This document shows, in pieces, positions 18,995-26,374 of a DNA stretch of 29,530 bases. This DNA is from an uncultured Actinomyces sp. GTDB taxonomy: Bacteria > Actinomycetota > Actinomycetes > Actinomycetales > Actinomycetaceae. The stretch lies in contig CALEXZ010000162.1 of the NCBI GenBank assembly GCA_937926195.1, positions 1 to 29,530 of the forward strand. Direction: 5' to 3'. Numbering within the stretch: the first letter of the stretch is position 1; every line of letters begins with the position of its first letter. A program made the translations under genes and the position numbers. The notes under the pieces are model-generated. The model did no database searches and was not told the origin of the DNA. It saw only the letters and a program-made list of their open reading frames with translations.

Positions 18995-20299
18995 ATGTCC
19001 GACGCTGCCTTGACCACCAGCCTGCGCCGACGCCCGAGCGGCGTCCTCGTGCTCACCGAGCTCGCGCACGCCCTCGCCTTCCTCCCGCTGCTGCTGCTCG
19101 GGTTCATCCTCCTTCCGGTCTTCCCCGTCACCTTGACGCTGGCGGCCGAGGCCGAGCGGGCCTGCGCCCGGCTCGTGGGCGCCCAGGCCCCCTCCTCGCG
19201 GCGGTCGGGCGAGCAGCCCGGGCTGTGGCTCGTCACCCGCGCGAAGACCACGGGCTTCTGGACCCGCGACCTGCCGCTCGCGCTCGTGGGGCTCCTGCTG
19301 TGCGCCCTGAGCCTGCTCGGCGCTGTCGCCGGAACCGCCCTGGGCGCCATCCTCTGCGCCGTGCCCTCACGTATCTCCGCCCAGGCCCCGCTGGACGTCG
19401 ACCTGCTTATCTGGTCCACACAGCTGACCTCCCCCGGCCAGGCGTGGTGGCTCGTCCCGCTGGGCGTCCTCTGCCTGGGGGCGACCTGCGGCCTGCTCTA
19501 CGCCCTGGGCTTCGTCCGTACCCGCCTGACTCAGGCGCTGTCGGACTCCTCCCAGGAGGAGCGCGTGGCCACCCTCACCGCTGAGGTCGGCCACCTCACC
19601 GCCGGGCGCGCCACCCTCGTCGACGCCTTCGACGCCGAGCGCGCCCGCATCGAGCGCGACCTGCACGACGGCGCCCAGCAGGAGCTCGTCGCGCTCACCA
19701 TGGGCCTGGGCATGGCCCGGGTGCGGGCGCTCGCGGTCGAGGACGCGGACGGGCAGGTGCACGCGGCCCTCATCGCCGACCTCGACGCCGCCCAGGACCG
19801 GGCCGAGGCCGCCCTGCGCTCCCTGCGCGAGACCGTCCACGGCATCCGCCCCGCGGTCCTCACCGAACGGGGCCTGGCCGCCGCCCTGCACGACCTGTCG
19901 GGTCGCTCGCCCCTGCCCACCACCGTGAGCGTCACCGCCGCCGAGGAGGACCTGGCGGCCCTGACCTCACCGGTCGCCACCGCCGTCTACTTCGCCGTCA
20001 GCGAGGCGCTGACGAACGCGGCCCGCCACGCCGGAGACGGTGCCGCCGCCACCGTGCAGCTCGACGTCGGCCCCCAGGGGCTGTGCGCCGTCGTCACCGA
20101 CGACGGGCGGGGCGGAGCCGACCCCGCCCGTACCGGTTCCACCGGGCTGGCGGGCATGACCCAGCGTCTGGAGTCCGTCGGCGGGCGCCTCGACGTCGAC
20201 TCCGCCCCCGGGGCGGGCACACGCCTGACCATCACCGCTCCGCTCAGCCCGCCCTGGGCCGAGGGCACCGCCCCGGCCGCGCACACCCCGGCCGGATGA
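18995..20299 (+). CDS. Sensor histidine kinase, NarL/DesK-type (HisKA_3)
   Basis: This 434-residue membrane kinase has a hydrophobic hairpin near 23-50, further membrane segments near 92-125 and 150-173, then a coiled-coil-like helix leading to the dimerisation domain. The phospho-acceptor is His224 in RIERDLHDGAQQE. The ATPase domain has the N-box VSEALTNAARHAG with Asn341 and the G-box DDGRGGAD (369-376). No large outer domain is present, so it probably senses a membrane-embedded signal or a partner transporter. The ATG at 18995 is preferred: an upstream in-frame start at 18830 would overlap the divergent promoter and palindromes. It is followed 19 bases later by its regulator. Confidence 0.93.
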   Translation: MSDAALTTSLRRRPSGVLVLTELAHALAFLPLLLLGFILLPVFPVTLTLAAEAERACARLVGAQAPSSRRSGEQPGLWLVTRAKTTGFWTRDLPLALVGLLLCALSLLGAVAGTALGAILCAVPSRISAQAPLDVDLLIWSTQLTSPGQAWWLVPLGVLCLGATCGLLYALGFVRTRLTQALSDSSQEERVATLTAEVGHLTAGRATLVDAFDAERARIERDLHDGAQQELVALTMGLGMARVRALAVEDADGQVHAALIADLDAAQDRAEAALRSLRETVHGIRPAVLTERGLAAALHDLSGRSPLPTTVSVTAAEEDLAALTSPVATAVYFAVSEALTNAARHAGDGAAATVQLDVGPQGLCAVVTDDGRGGADPARTGSTGLAGMTQRLESVGGRLDVDSAPGAGTRLTITAPLSPPWAEGTAPAAHTPAG

Positions 20300-20318
20300 G
20301 GTGGGGCAGGATGACCCC

Positions 20319-21053
20319 ATGAGGATCCTGCTCGCCGACGACGCCGCCCTGCTGCGCGAGGGGCTCGCCGGACTGCTGTCCGCCGCGGGGCACGAGGTCG
20401 TCGCCCAGGTCGCTGACGCCGACGCCCTGCGCGCCGAGGTCGCCCGTCTGGCGCAGGAGGGACAGCTGCCCGACGTCGTCGTCACCGACGTGCGCATGCC
20501 GCCCACCGGGACCGACGACGGCCTGCGTGCGGCCGTGGACCTGCGCGCTCACCACCCGGGCCTGCCCGTCGTCGTCCTGTCCGCCTACGTCGCCGGCCCC
20601 TACCTGCGCGACCTGCTCGGCTCGGCCTCCGCGCCCGACGGCGGGGCCGGGGCGGTGGGCTACCTGCTCAAGGAGCGGGTCGGGCGCGTGGACGACTTCC
20701 TGCGCAGCCTCGACGTCGTGGCCGCCGGAGGTGTCGTCGTCGACCCCGAGGTGCTGGCCAGTCTCATGGGCGCCTCCACCCGGCCCACCGCCCCGGTGGA
20801 CGCGCCCGCCCCCGCGGGCGTGACCGCCGAGGCCGACGCCACACGGGTCGCGCGCCTGACCGAGCGCGAGCGCGAGGTGCTGGCCCTCATGGCCGAGGGC
20901 CTGTCGAACACGCAGGTGGCCCAGCGCCTGGTCCTGTCCGAGGGTGCGGTCGCCAAGCACGTGGCCAACATCCTGTCCAAGCTCGACCTGCCGCCCGGGG
21001 AGGACAACCGTCGCGTGAGGGCGGTCCTCACCTGGCTGCGCGCTACTGCCTGA
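20319..21053 (+). CDS. Response regulator, NarL/LuxR family
   Basis: The 244-residue regulator pairs with the kinase upstream. The receiver domain has the acidic pair Asp7/Asp8 (LLADD), the phospho-site Asp57 (VVVTDVRMP) and Lys118 (GYLLKER). After a Pro/Ala-rich linker comes a LuxR-type helix-turn-helix (about 180-240: LTEREREVLALMAEGLSN, then SEGAVAKHVANILSKL). The ATG at 20319 is chosen because the receiver core starts immediately. It probably binds the palindromes at 18919-18966 to control itself and the divergent ABC/esterase genes (inference from position). Confidence 0.94.
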   Translation: MRILLADDAALLREGLAGLLSAAGHEVVAQVADADALRAEVARLAQEGQLPDVVVTDVRMPPTGTDDGLRAAVDLRAHHPGLPVVVLSAYVAGPYLRDLLGSASAPDGGAGAVGYLLKERVGRVDDFLRSLDVVAAGGVVVDPEVLASLMGASTRPTAPVDAPAPAGVTAEADATRVARLTEREREVLALMAEGLSNTQVAQRLVLSEGAVAKHVANILSKLDLPPGEDNRRVRAVLTWLRATA

Positions 21054-21058
21054 CGCCG

Positions 21059-21097
21059 CCCGGGGGCGGGTGCGCGCCGTCGGCCGACGCCCCGGGG
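21059..21097. terminator. GC-rich hairpin between convergent regulator and apbE genes
   Basis: CCCGGGGGCG (21059-21068) pairs with CGCCCCGGGG (21088-21097) at 9 of 10 positions. The enclosed loop contains the perfect palindrome CGTCGGCCGACG (21078-21089). It lies just after the regulator stop. No U-tract is seen. Confidence 0.45.
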
Positions 21098-21119
21098 CCG
21101 CGCTGCGGGGCCGCGCTGC
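21094..21119. repeat. 13-bp tandem duplication
   Basis: GGGGCCGCGCTGC occurs twice head to tail (21094-21106 and 21107-21119) in the spacer between the convergent genes. No function is evident. Confidence 0.7.
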
Positions 21120-21148
21120 GGGAACTGCGGGGGCTGTGGGCAGGCGCC

Positions 21149-22252
21149 TCAGGCGGTGAAGAGCTCGCCCGGAAGGTCCGCGAAGCCCCGGGAGACGGCC
21201 GCCGTGCCGTCACTGCGCAGCAGGGCGAAGTCGTAGCGTAGGCCCGCCCGGGCCAGGTCGGCCGGGTCGGTGAGGAACAGGGCGGTGGCCAGGCCGTCGG
21301 CCGTCGCGGCGTCCTGCGCCACCGCCCACGTGGCCACCGGTACCCGTGGGCCGGCCACCGGCAGCCCGGTGACGGCGTCCAGCAGGTGGTGCAGGCCCGG
21401 ACCCCAGGTGCGCCGCTGCGTGCCCGAGGCGCACAGGGCCCCGCGGGTGAGCGTGACGACGCCGACGACCCTGCCGGCGCCGGTGGAGCGGTGCGCGCCG
21501 GGCTCCTCCAGTCCCAGGCGCACGGGCGTCTCGGAGCGCACGAGCAGGTCGCCCGAGCCGTCGACGACGTACTGGCCGACACCGCCCTGCGCGAGCGCCT
21601 GGCCGACGAGGTCGACGAGGAATCCCTTGCCGACGGCCCCGACGTCCACGAGCGCGGGACGCTCCAGGACCAGGCGGTCGCCCTCGTGGCGGGCGTCGCG
21701 CCCCCACACGGGGCGCCCGCCCACGGCCCCCAGGCGGGCCAGGGCGCCGTCGCGCACGAGCAGGGTGCAGCGCTCGTCATAGCCCAGCGCGACGAGGTCG
21801 GAGCCGACGAGGGGGTCCAGGCGCCCGGCGGTGGCCGCGTGGAGGCGGTCGTAGAGGTCGAGCATGCGCGCCGAGCCAGCAGGCAGGTCGAGGACGACGG
21901 GACCGCTGCTGCCCGCCGTCGGAGGGCAGGACGCGCCCTCAGCGGCCCGGCGCACGAGGGAGTCGGGGCGGAAGCGGGAGAAGACGCCCTCGTAGGCGTC
22001 GACGAGGGCCACGAGCTCGCGGCGCAGCGCCCGGGGCAGCGGCTCGCGGGTGAGGACCCTCCATGTCGTGCCGGTGGCGGCCAGGGACCACGCGTACGGC
22101 CAAGGGGTATCCGCTCCGGGCCCCGGGGCGGGAGCGGCTCCGGGCCCCGGGACCGGGCCTGCGTCAGGGGACGGAGCGGGGGCGCAGGGGGAGGGGCTCA
22201 CCCTCCCAGCATGCCTGCTGCGCACCGGGCGGGCTGCGTCCCACGGCTTCAT
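21149..22252 (-). CDS. apbE: FAD:protein FMN transferase (ApbE family)
   Basis: ApbE enzymes transfer FMN from FAD to a threonine or serine in target proteins. The 367-residue product has LVDVGAVGKGFLVD (201-214), VVDGSGD (229-235), HHLLDAVTG (288-296) and DAATADGLATALF (314-326), which form the FAD/metal site. The N-terminus (1-50) is basic and then Pro/Gly/Ala-rich (residues 20-48). I see no signal peptide or lipobox, although many ApbE proteins act outside the cytoplasm. The start at 22252 has an AGGA ribosome site. It is divergent from the FTR1/P19 operon across a 137-base region carrying the iron box. No FMN-binding-domain protein is visible in the window. A nearby but unseen target, or a different role, is possible. 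Confidence 0.9.
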   Translation of the reverse strand: MKPWDAARPVRSRHAGRVSPSPCAPAPSPDAGPVPGPGAAPAPGPGADTPWPYAWSLAATGTTWRVLTREPLPRALRRELVALVDAYEGVFSRFRPDSLVRRAAEGASCPPTAGSSGPVVLDLPAGSARMLDLYDRLHAATAGRLDPLVGSDLVALGYDERCTLLVRDGALARLGAVGGRPVWGRDARHEGDRLVLERPALVDVGAVGKGFLVDLVGQALAQGGVGQYVVDGSGDLLVRSETPVRLGLEEPGAHRSTGAGRVVGVVTLTRGALCASGTQRRTWGPGLHHLLDAVTGLPVAGPRVPVATWAVAQDAATADGLATALFLTDPADLARAGLRYDFALLRSDGTAAVSRGFADLPGELFTA

Positions 22253-22282
22253 GACGTCCTGTCGGTTCCTCGGCGGTCACTT

Positions 22283-22312
22283 TTGACTCCGTCAGAAGGA
22301 CGGACCTACGCT
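22283..22312 (+). promoter_or_regulatory. Promoter of the FTR1/P19 operon
   Basis: TTGACT (22283-22288) and TACGCT (22307-22312) are separated by 18 bases. Transcription should start near 22319, giving a leader of about 70 bases. The spacer contains CCGTC-AGAAG-GACGG (22289-22303), a small inverted repeat. Confidence 0.6.
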
Positions 22313-22319
22313 CGTCAGA

Positions 22320-22338
22320 GCAGGACAGGCTTGCCTTC
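22320..22338. promoter_or_regulatory. DtxR/IdeR-type iron box
   Basis: The 19-mer GCAGGACAGGCTTGCCTTC matches the DtxR/IdeR consensus TTAGGTTAGGCTAACCTAA at 11 of 19 positions, including AGG..AGGCT..CCT. It begins right at the predicted transcription start of the FTR1 operon, where a bound iron-loaded repressor would block transcription. The match is from my alignment to the known consensus; no search was run. Confidence 0.6.
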
Positions 22339-22389
22339 GTAGGCGATGGTCCCGCGTCCCCAGACGCCGCGCGTGAGGAACCCGACTCC

Positions 22390-24120
22390 ATGCCCTCCCA
22401 GACAACGGCTCGTGCCGCTGCACGCACCCGCACGTCCACCCGGCAGGTGCCGCGCGCCGTCGTCGTGGCCATGACCGTGCTCGTGCTCCTCCTAGGGGTG
22501 CTCGGCCCCCTCTCCCCGCGTCCCACGGCCCTGGCCGTCGAGGCCGACACCGACTTCGACACCTGGGCACAGGTCGCCCAGCGCGTCTCCGACGAGCTCG
22601 ACACCGCGCTGGAGGAGTACGCCGCCGGCGACTACCCCGGTGCCGCCGCCGCCGTCCTCAAGGCGCAGAGCTCGGGCTACGTCGCCTCCAACATGCGCAA
22701 CGTCGTCACCCAGACCCTGGGCGCCGAGGTCTCCCAGCAGCACACCGAGGCCTTCGCCTCCCTCGCCTCGACGGCGCGCACCGTCGGCAACGACGAGGTG
22801 CTGAGCACGGGCGTCGCCGAGCTCGTCGCCTCGCTCACCGAGACCGCGGCCACCCTCGACGCCACCGACGGCCTGCCCGGCCCCCGCGACTACGCCCAGG
22901 CCCAGGCCACGCAGATCGCCCAGGACCGCGCCACCATCGACGCCGGGTCCGCCGCGGGCGCCGGCGGGCGCGGCGACCGCACGTGGCTCGAGATCGCCAC
23001 CGAGATGAACGAGCTCATCGACAAGGGCCTGGCCGAGACCCGTGCGGGCGACGGCCGTGCCGGTGCCGAGCTCGTCAACGAGGCCTACTACGGCTACTAC
23101 GAGAAGCTCGGCTTCGAGAAGAAGGTCATGACCATCTCCGGTGACCGGGTCTCGCTCGTGGAGTCCACGTTCAAGAACACCCGCAAGGCCATGATCGCCG
23201 GGGACGTCGAGGCCGCCGCCCAGTACGTCGAGACCCTCAAGGCCTACCTGCTCGAGGACGCCCGCACGCTCGACGGCGGGGCCGCTGAGAACATCAGCCC
23301 CCTCAAGGCCTTCTTCACCGGTTCCTTCGGCCAGGCCTTCCTCATCCTCATCCGCGAGGGCCTGGAGGCGATCCTCGTCGTCGCCGCCGTCATCGCCTAC
23401 CTCATCCAGGCAGGCATGAAGGAGCGCGTGAGGTACGTCTACGTCGGTGTGCTCGCCGCCCTCCTGGCCTCGGGCGTCGTCGCGGCCCTCTTCACGGCCC
23501 TGTTCAGCTCCGCCTCCGCCTACCAGGAGGCCCTGGAGGGCGTCGTCGCGCTCGTCGCCATGCTCATGCTCCTGTTCACCTCGAACTGGATGCTGTCGAA
23601 GTCCTCGGTGTCCTCATGGAACCGCTACATCAAGGACAAGACCGAGGCCTCGGTCTCCGACGGCGGCTTCTGGGGGCTGGTGTCGCTGTCCTTCCTCGCG
23701 GTCTTCCGCGAGGGCGCTGAGACCGTCCTGTTCTACCAGGCGCTGTTCTCCATGGACCCGGCCGGCAGCGCCAGCATCTGGCAGGGCTTCGCCGCGGCCG
23801 CGGCCGTGCTGCTCGTCATCTTCCTGCTCATCCGCTACACGAGCGTGCGCATCCCGCTGCGCCCCTTCTTCGCGGTCACCTCCTTCCTCATGGCCGTCCT
23901 CGTCGTCATCTTCGCCGGCGGAGGCGCCCACTCCCTCCTGGAGGGCGACATCATCCCCGCCACATACCTTGAGGGCGTGCCCACCTACGACGTCCTGGGC
24001 CTCTACCCCTACGTCGAGACCATCTCCTTCCAGGCCGTCATGGCCGTCGTCGTCCTGGTCCTCGCCGCCGTCTCGGTGCTGCGCCACCGACGCGCCGACC
24101 GCGCCCGGCAGGAGGACTGA
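22390..24120 (+). CDS. FTR1-family iron permease with extracytoplasmic N-terminal domain
   Basis: This 576-residue protein should carry iron across the membrane. A signal peptide or first membrane helix (about 22-42) is followed by a 260-residue outer domain. That domain is helical, with repeated YAAGDY / RAGDGRAGAELVNEAYYGYYEKLG units, as in Cj1658/FetM-type permeases rather than EfeU. The permease domain carries the two iron-binding signatures REGLE (322-326) and REGAE (440-444), plus ALEG (381-384) and seven or so membrane segments to residue 563. The start ATG at 22390 has GAGGAA about ten bases upstream. It leads the operon and is separated from p19 by 137 bases with a hairpin. No EfeO or EfeB gene is present, which sets it apart from EfeUOB systems. 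Confidence 0.93.
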   Translation: MPSQTTARAAARTRTSTRQVPRAVVVAMTVLVLLLGVLGPLSPRPTALAVEADTDFDTWAQVAQRVSDELDTALEEYAAGDYPGAAAAVLKAQSSGYVASNMRNVVTQTLGAEVSQQHTEAFASLASTARTVGNDEVLSTGVAELVASLTETAATLDATDGLPGPRDYAQAQATQIAQDRATIDAGSAAGAGGRGDRTWLEIATEMNELIDKGLAETRAGDGRAGAELVNEAYYGYYEKLGFEKKVMTISGDRVSLVESTFKNTRKAMIAGDVEAAAQYVETLKAYLLEDARTLDGGAAENISPLKAFFTGSFGQAFLILIREGLEAILVVAAVIAYLIQAGMKERVRYVYVGVLAALLASGVVAALFTALFSSASAYQEALEGVVALVAMLMLLFTSNWMLSKSSVSSWNRYIKDKTEASVSDGGFWGLVSLSFLAVFREGAETVLFYQALFSMDPAGSASIWQGFAAAAAVLLVIFLLIRYTSVRIPLRPFFAVTSFLMAVLVVIFAGGGAHSLLEGDIIPATYLEGVPTYDVLGLYPYVETISFQAVMAVVVLVLAAVSVLRHRRADRARQED

Positions 24121-24136
24121 GCGGCCCGCGGGCCGC
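24121..24136 (+). terminator. Hairpin immediately after the FTR1 stop
   Basis: GCGGCC-CGCG-GGCCGC is a perfect 16-base palindrome directly after the TGA at 24118-24120. It can form a 6-bp GC stem with a 4-base loop. Without a U-tract it may be a partial terminator or RNA-stability element within the operon. Confidence 0.4.
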
Positions 24137-24183
24137 GATCCGTTACCGTCGACATACCGTCCGTCCGTCACTGACCGTCACGT

Positions 24184-24213
24184 CCTGTCACCTCCTGTCA
24201 CCTCCTGTCACTG
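24184..24213 (+). repeat. 10-bp tandem repeats in the p19 leader
   Basis: CCTGTCACCT occurs twice in tandem (24184-24193, 24194-24203), with a third copy diverging in its last two bases (24204-24213). Shorter CCGTCAC-like units precede it. The strings contain CACCTCCT, which resembles the 3' end of 16S rRNA. They lie 45-75 bases before the p19 ATG. Confidence 0.7.
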
Positions 24214-24257
24214 TCCGCCACCGTCAGAACCAACCACAACCACGAGAAGGACATCCC

Positions 24258-24914
24258 ATGCGCTCCCACAAGCTTGTCTACGGACTCGCGGCCATGACCC
24301 TGGTCGGCACCCTGGGCCTGGCCGCCTGCGGCTCCTCCGAGACCACCACCACCGCCACGGCCGGGGCCGACGGCGCCACCGCCGCCACCGACACCGAGGG
24401 CGACGGCGAGGCCGCCTTCACCGAGTACCCCATCGGCGAGGACCAGGAGATCTCCTCCGGCGGCACCCCGCAGATCAACGTCGCCCTCGTCTACTTCCAG
24501 CCGGTGGACATGGAGCCCGCGGGCTCGGCCGGCCTGGCCGCATCCGCCGCCAACTTCCACATCGAGGCCGACATCTCGGCCCTGGGCAGCAACACGCTCG
24601 GCTACCCGGAGGGCTCCTTCATCCCCGGCCTGACCGTCACCTACAAGATCGTCGACGCCGCCACCGGCGAGGTCGCCAACAACGGCGCCGCCGAGGGCAC
24701 CTTCATGCAGATGAACGCCTCCGACGGCCCGCACTACGGCGCCAACGTCGCCCTTCCCCAGGACGGCACCTACAACATCATCATCGGCGTCTCCTCCCCG
24801 GAGGAGGCCGGATGGGTCCTGCACGTCGACCCCGAGACCGGCGTCAAGGGCCGTTTCTGGGAGGCCACCGAGCTCACCTGGGAGAACTGGGAGTACACCG
24901 TCCAGGAGTGGTGA
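24258..24914 (+). CDS. P19-type iron/copper-binding lipoprotein
   Basis: This 218-residue lipoprotein has a signal peptide ending in the lipobox LAAC (Cys24) and a Thr/Ala/Asp-rich linker (27-52). The P19 domain then follows (Pfam Tp34-like). It should bind iron with help from a copper site and pass it to FTR1. By comparison with Campylobacter P19, the metal ligands are kept: His101 and Glu103 (FHIEADI), Met152 and His159 (MQMNASDGPHYGAN) and His189 (LHVDPETG). MEPAG (85-89) is also conserved. In Gram-negatives the protein is a free periplasmic dimer; a lipid anchor is what a Gram-positive needs. The ATG at 24258 has GAAGGA nine bases upstream. The linker contains DGATAAT (38-44), which resembles an ApbE target motif but is probably chance. 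Confidence 0.93.
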   Translation: MRSHKLVYGLAAMTLVGTLGLAACGSSETTTTATAGADGATAATDTEGDGEAAFTEYPIGEDQEISSGGTPQINVALVYFQPVDMEPAGSAGLAASAANFHIEADISALGSNTLGYPEGSFIPGLTVTYKIVDAATGEVANNGAAEGTFMQMNASDGPHYGANVALPQDGTYNIIIGVSSPEEAGWVLHVDPETGVKGRFWEATELTWENWEYTVQEW

Positions 24915-24929
24915 CACCTGCCACCGCCC

Positions 24930-24956
24930 CCGAGCGGGCCGCACGCCCGCGCTCGG
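24930..24956 (+). terminator. First hairpin after p19
   Basis: CCGAGCGGGC and GCCCGCGCTCGG pair with a two-base bulge, 15 bases after the p19 stop. No U-tract. It may contribute to reduced read-through. Confidence 0.4.
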
Positions 24957-24964
24957 CCCGCGCC

Positions 24965-24991
24965 GCGATCTGATTCAAGCGATCTGATTCA
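24965..24991 (+). repeat. Direct repeat of 13 bp
   Basis: GCGATCTGATTCA occurs twice (24965-24977 and 24979-24991) with one base between. The unit is AT-richer than its surroundings and sits between two hairpins in the p19-DUF2318 spacer. Confidence 0.75.
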
Positions 24992-25040
24992 CTGGCGCCG
25001 TGACGCCCGCCTGGCCAGGCCAGGGGCGTCACGGCGCCAG
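24992..25040 (+). terminator. Long perfect stem-loop between p19 and DUF2318
   Basis: CTGGCGCCGTGACGCCC (24992-25008) and its exact reverse complement (25024-25040) form a 17-bp perfect stem. The 15-base loop contains CCTGGCCAGG. No U-tract follows. It is the strongest hairpin in the window and lies inside an operon, so attenuation or protection of the upstream RNA is likely. Confidence 0.6.
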
Positions 25041-25102
25041 CGGCACGCCGCCCACGAGGCGGACCACCTGCACAACCGACAGCAAGGAAGAGTGATACGG
25101 AC

Positions 25103-26374
25103 GTGCTCGAACGATTCGTCTCCGTCGTCGGAGGAGCGACCCTGCCGTTCCTGCTGTACGCGGCAGCAGCCGTCATCCTCGCCCCGGCCCTCATCGAGGG
25201 GTGGCCGCGCCGCTCGCGCCAGCGTCTGGCCGCCGCCCTGGTCGGCACCACGGGCGCCGTCGTCTTCGCCGCCCTGCGTGCGCTGGCCGTCCTCACCGAC
25301 CGCACCGCCGTCACCGTGCCCACCCTCGTCGTGTGCGTCATCGCCGACGCCCTCCTGCTGGGGTGCGTCATGCTGCTTGTGCGCCGTCCCCAGTGGGGCG
25401 CCGACGGACTCCTGGGCGTCCTCGCCCAGGTGGCGGCCTGCGTCGCCCTGGCCGCGGCCTTCTTCCGCGCCGTCCCCGAGGTCGTCCTCCAGCTCACCGC
25501 CTTTATCGAGCCGGGTGAGGAGGTCGTCTCCTCCGAGATGCTCCTGCGGGTGCTCGGCTTCGCGGGGGCCTGGGCCTGCGTGGCCGTCCTGTCCTTCCTC
25601 TACTACCGGGCCGCGCGCCGCGCCCCCGTGGTCCTCACCCGTGCCAGCCTGGCCCTGTTCATCGCCGTCGTCACCGCCGTGCACCTGCTGCAGCTGCTGC
25701 GCCTGCTCAACGGCACCCGGCAGATCCGCGTCACCGGCAGCGTCTTCAGGTTCCTGTCCTGGAGCGCCAACAACTTCGAGGGCGTCATCCTGCTGACCGC
25801 CGCCGCCATCTGGCTCCTGCCCCTGGCTGTCGAGCTGGCCCGCGCCATCGGGCGCGCACCCGCCCAGGCCAACCCGGCCCGGCTGCGGACCGTCAAGGCC
25901 GAGCGGCGCCGCTCACGGCGCTGGGTGCTGGCCTCCACCGGTGCCTTCGCGGCCCTCGTGCTCACGCGCACCGTCGCCGTCGCCAAGGTCAACGAGGTCC
26001 CCACGCTCTCCGAGCCCGAGCCCTACGAGCTCGCCGCCTCCGGCGCCCGCATCCCCACGAGCCTGCTGGCCGACGGGCACCTGCACCGCTTCTCCTACAC
26101 GGCCTCCGGGGGCACCGAGGTGCGCTGGATCGCCCTGCTCAAGAACGGCGGCGCCTACGGCGTGGGCCTGGACGCCTGCGAGTCCTGCGGCCCCTCCGGG
26201 TACTTCGAGGCCGACGGCAAGGTCATCTGCAAGCGCTGCGACGTGGCCATCAACCCCGCCACCGTGGGCTTCAAGGGCGGGTGCAACCCCATCCCCATCG
26301 ACTACACGGTCGAGGAGGGCACCATGCTCATCTCCACCGAGGTCCTTGAGGCCAGCGCCGAGGTGTTCGCCTGA
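25103..26374 (+). CDS. DUF2318 Fe-S-containing membrane protein (Cj1660-like)
   Basis: This 423-residue protein has about seven membrane segments (roughly 10-30, 45-63, 73-93, 103-122, 150-168, 182-201, 225-246), another near 274-290, then the DUF2318 domain outside. That domain carries CxxC-type cysteines Cys359 and Cys362 (DACESCGPSGY), Cys376 and Cys379 (VICKRCD) and Cys394 (GFKGGCNPIPI), suited to a metal or iron-sulfur centre. His326 and His328 are just upstream. It is the characteristic third component of P19-type loci and probably passes electrons or metal at the outer face; no reaction is proven. It starts with GTG at 25103, with GGAAGAG about 10 bases upstream. Its TGA overlaps the next ATG (TGATG). 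Confidence 0.9.
   Translation: MLERFVSVVGGATLPFLLYAAAAVILAPALIEGWPRRSRQRLAAALVGTTGAVVFAALRALAVLTDRTAVTVPTLVVCVIADALLLGCVMLLVRRPQWGADGLLGVLAQVAACVALAAAFFRAVPEVVLQLTAFIEPGEEVVSSEMLLRVLGFAGAWACVAVLSFLYYRAARRAPVVLTRASLALFIAVVTAVHLLQLLRLLNGTRQIRVTGSVFRFLSWSANNFEGVILLTAAAIWLLPLAVELARAIGRAPAQANPARLRTVKAERRRSRRWVLASTGAFAALVLTRTVAVAKVNEVPTLSEPEPYELAASGARIPTSLLADGHLHRFSYTASGGTEVRWIALLKNGGAYGVGLDACESCGPSGYFEADGKVICKRCDVAINPATVGFKGGCNPIPIDYTVEEGTMLISTEVLEASAEVFA

Noticed and set aside
22164..22604. Minus-strand open frame over the FTR1 promoter and start
   Set aside because: Arg/Ser-rich, crosses the divergent promoter and iron box, and has no family features.
22390..24914. EfeUOB-type ferrous uptake system
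   Set aside because: No EfeO or DyP-type EfeB gene is present, and the second gene is a P19 domain with its His/Met ligands.
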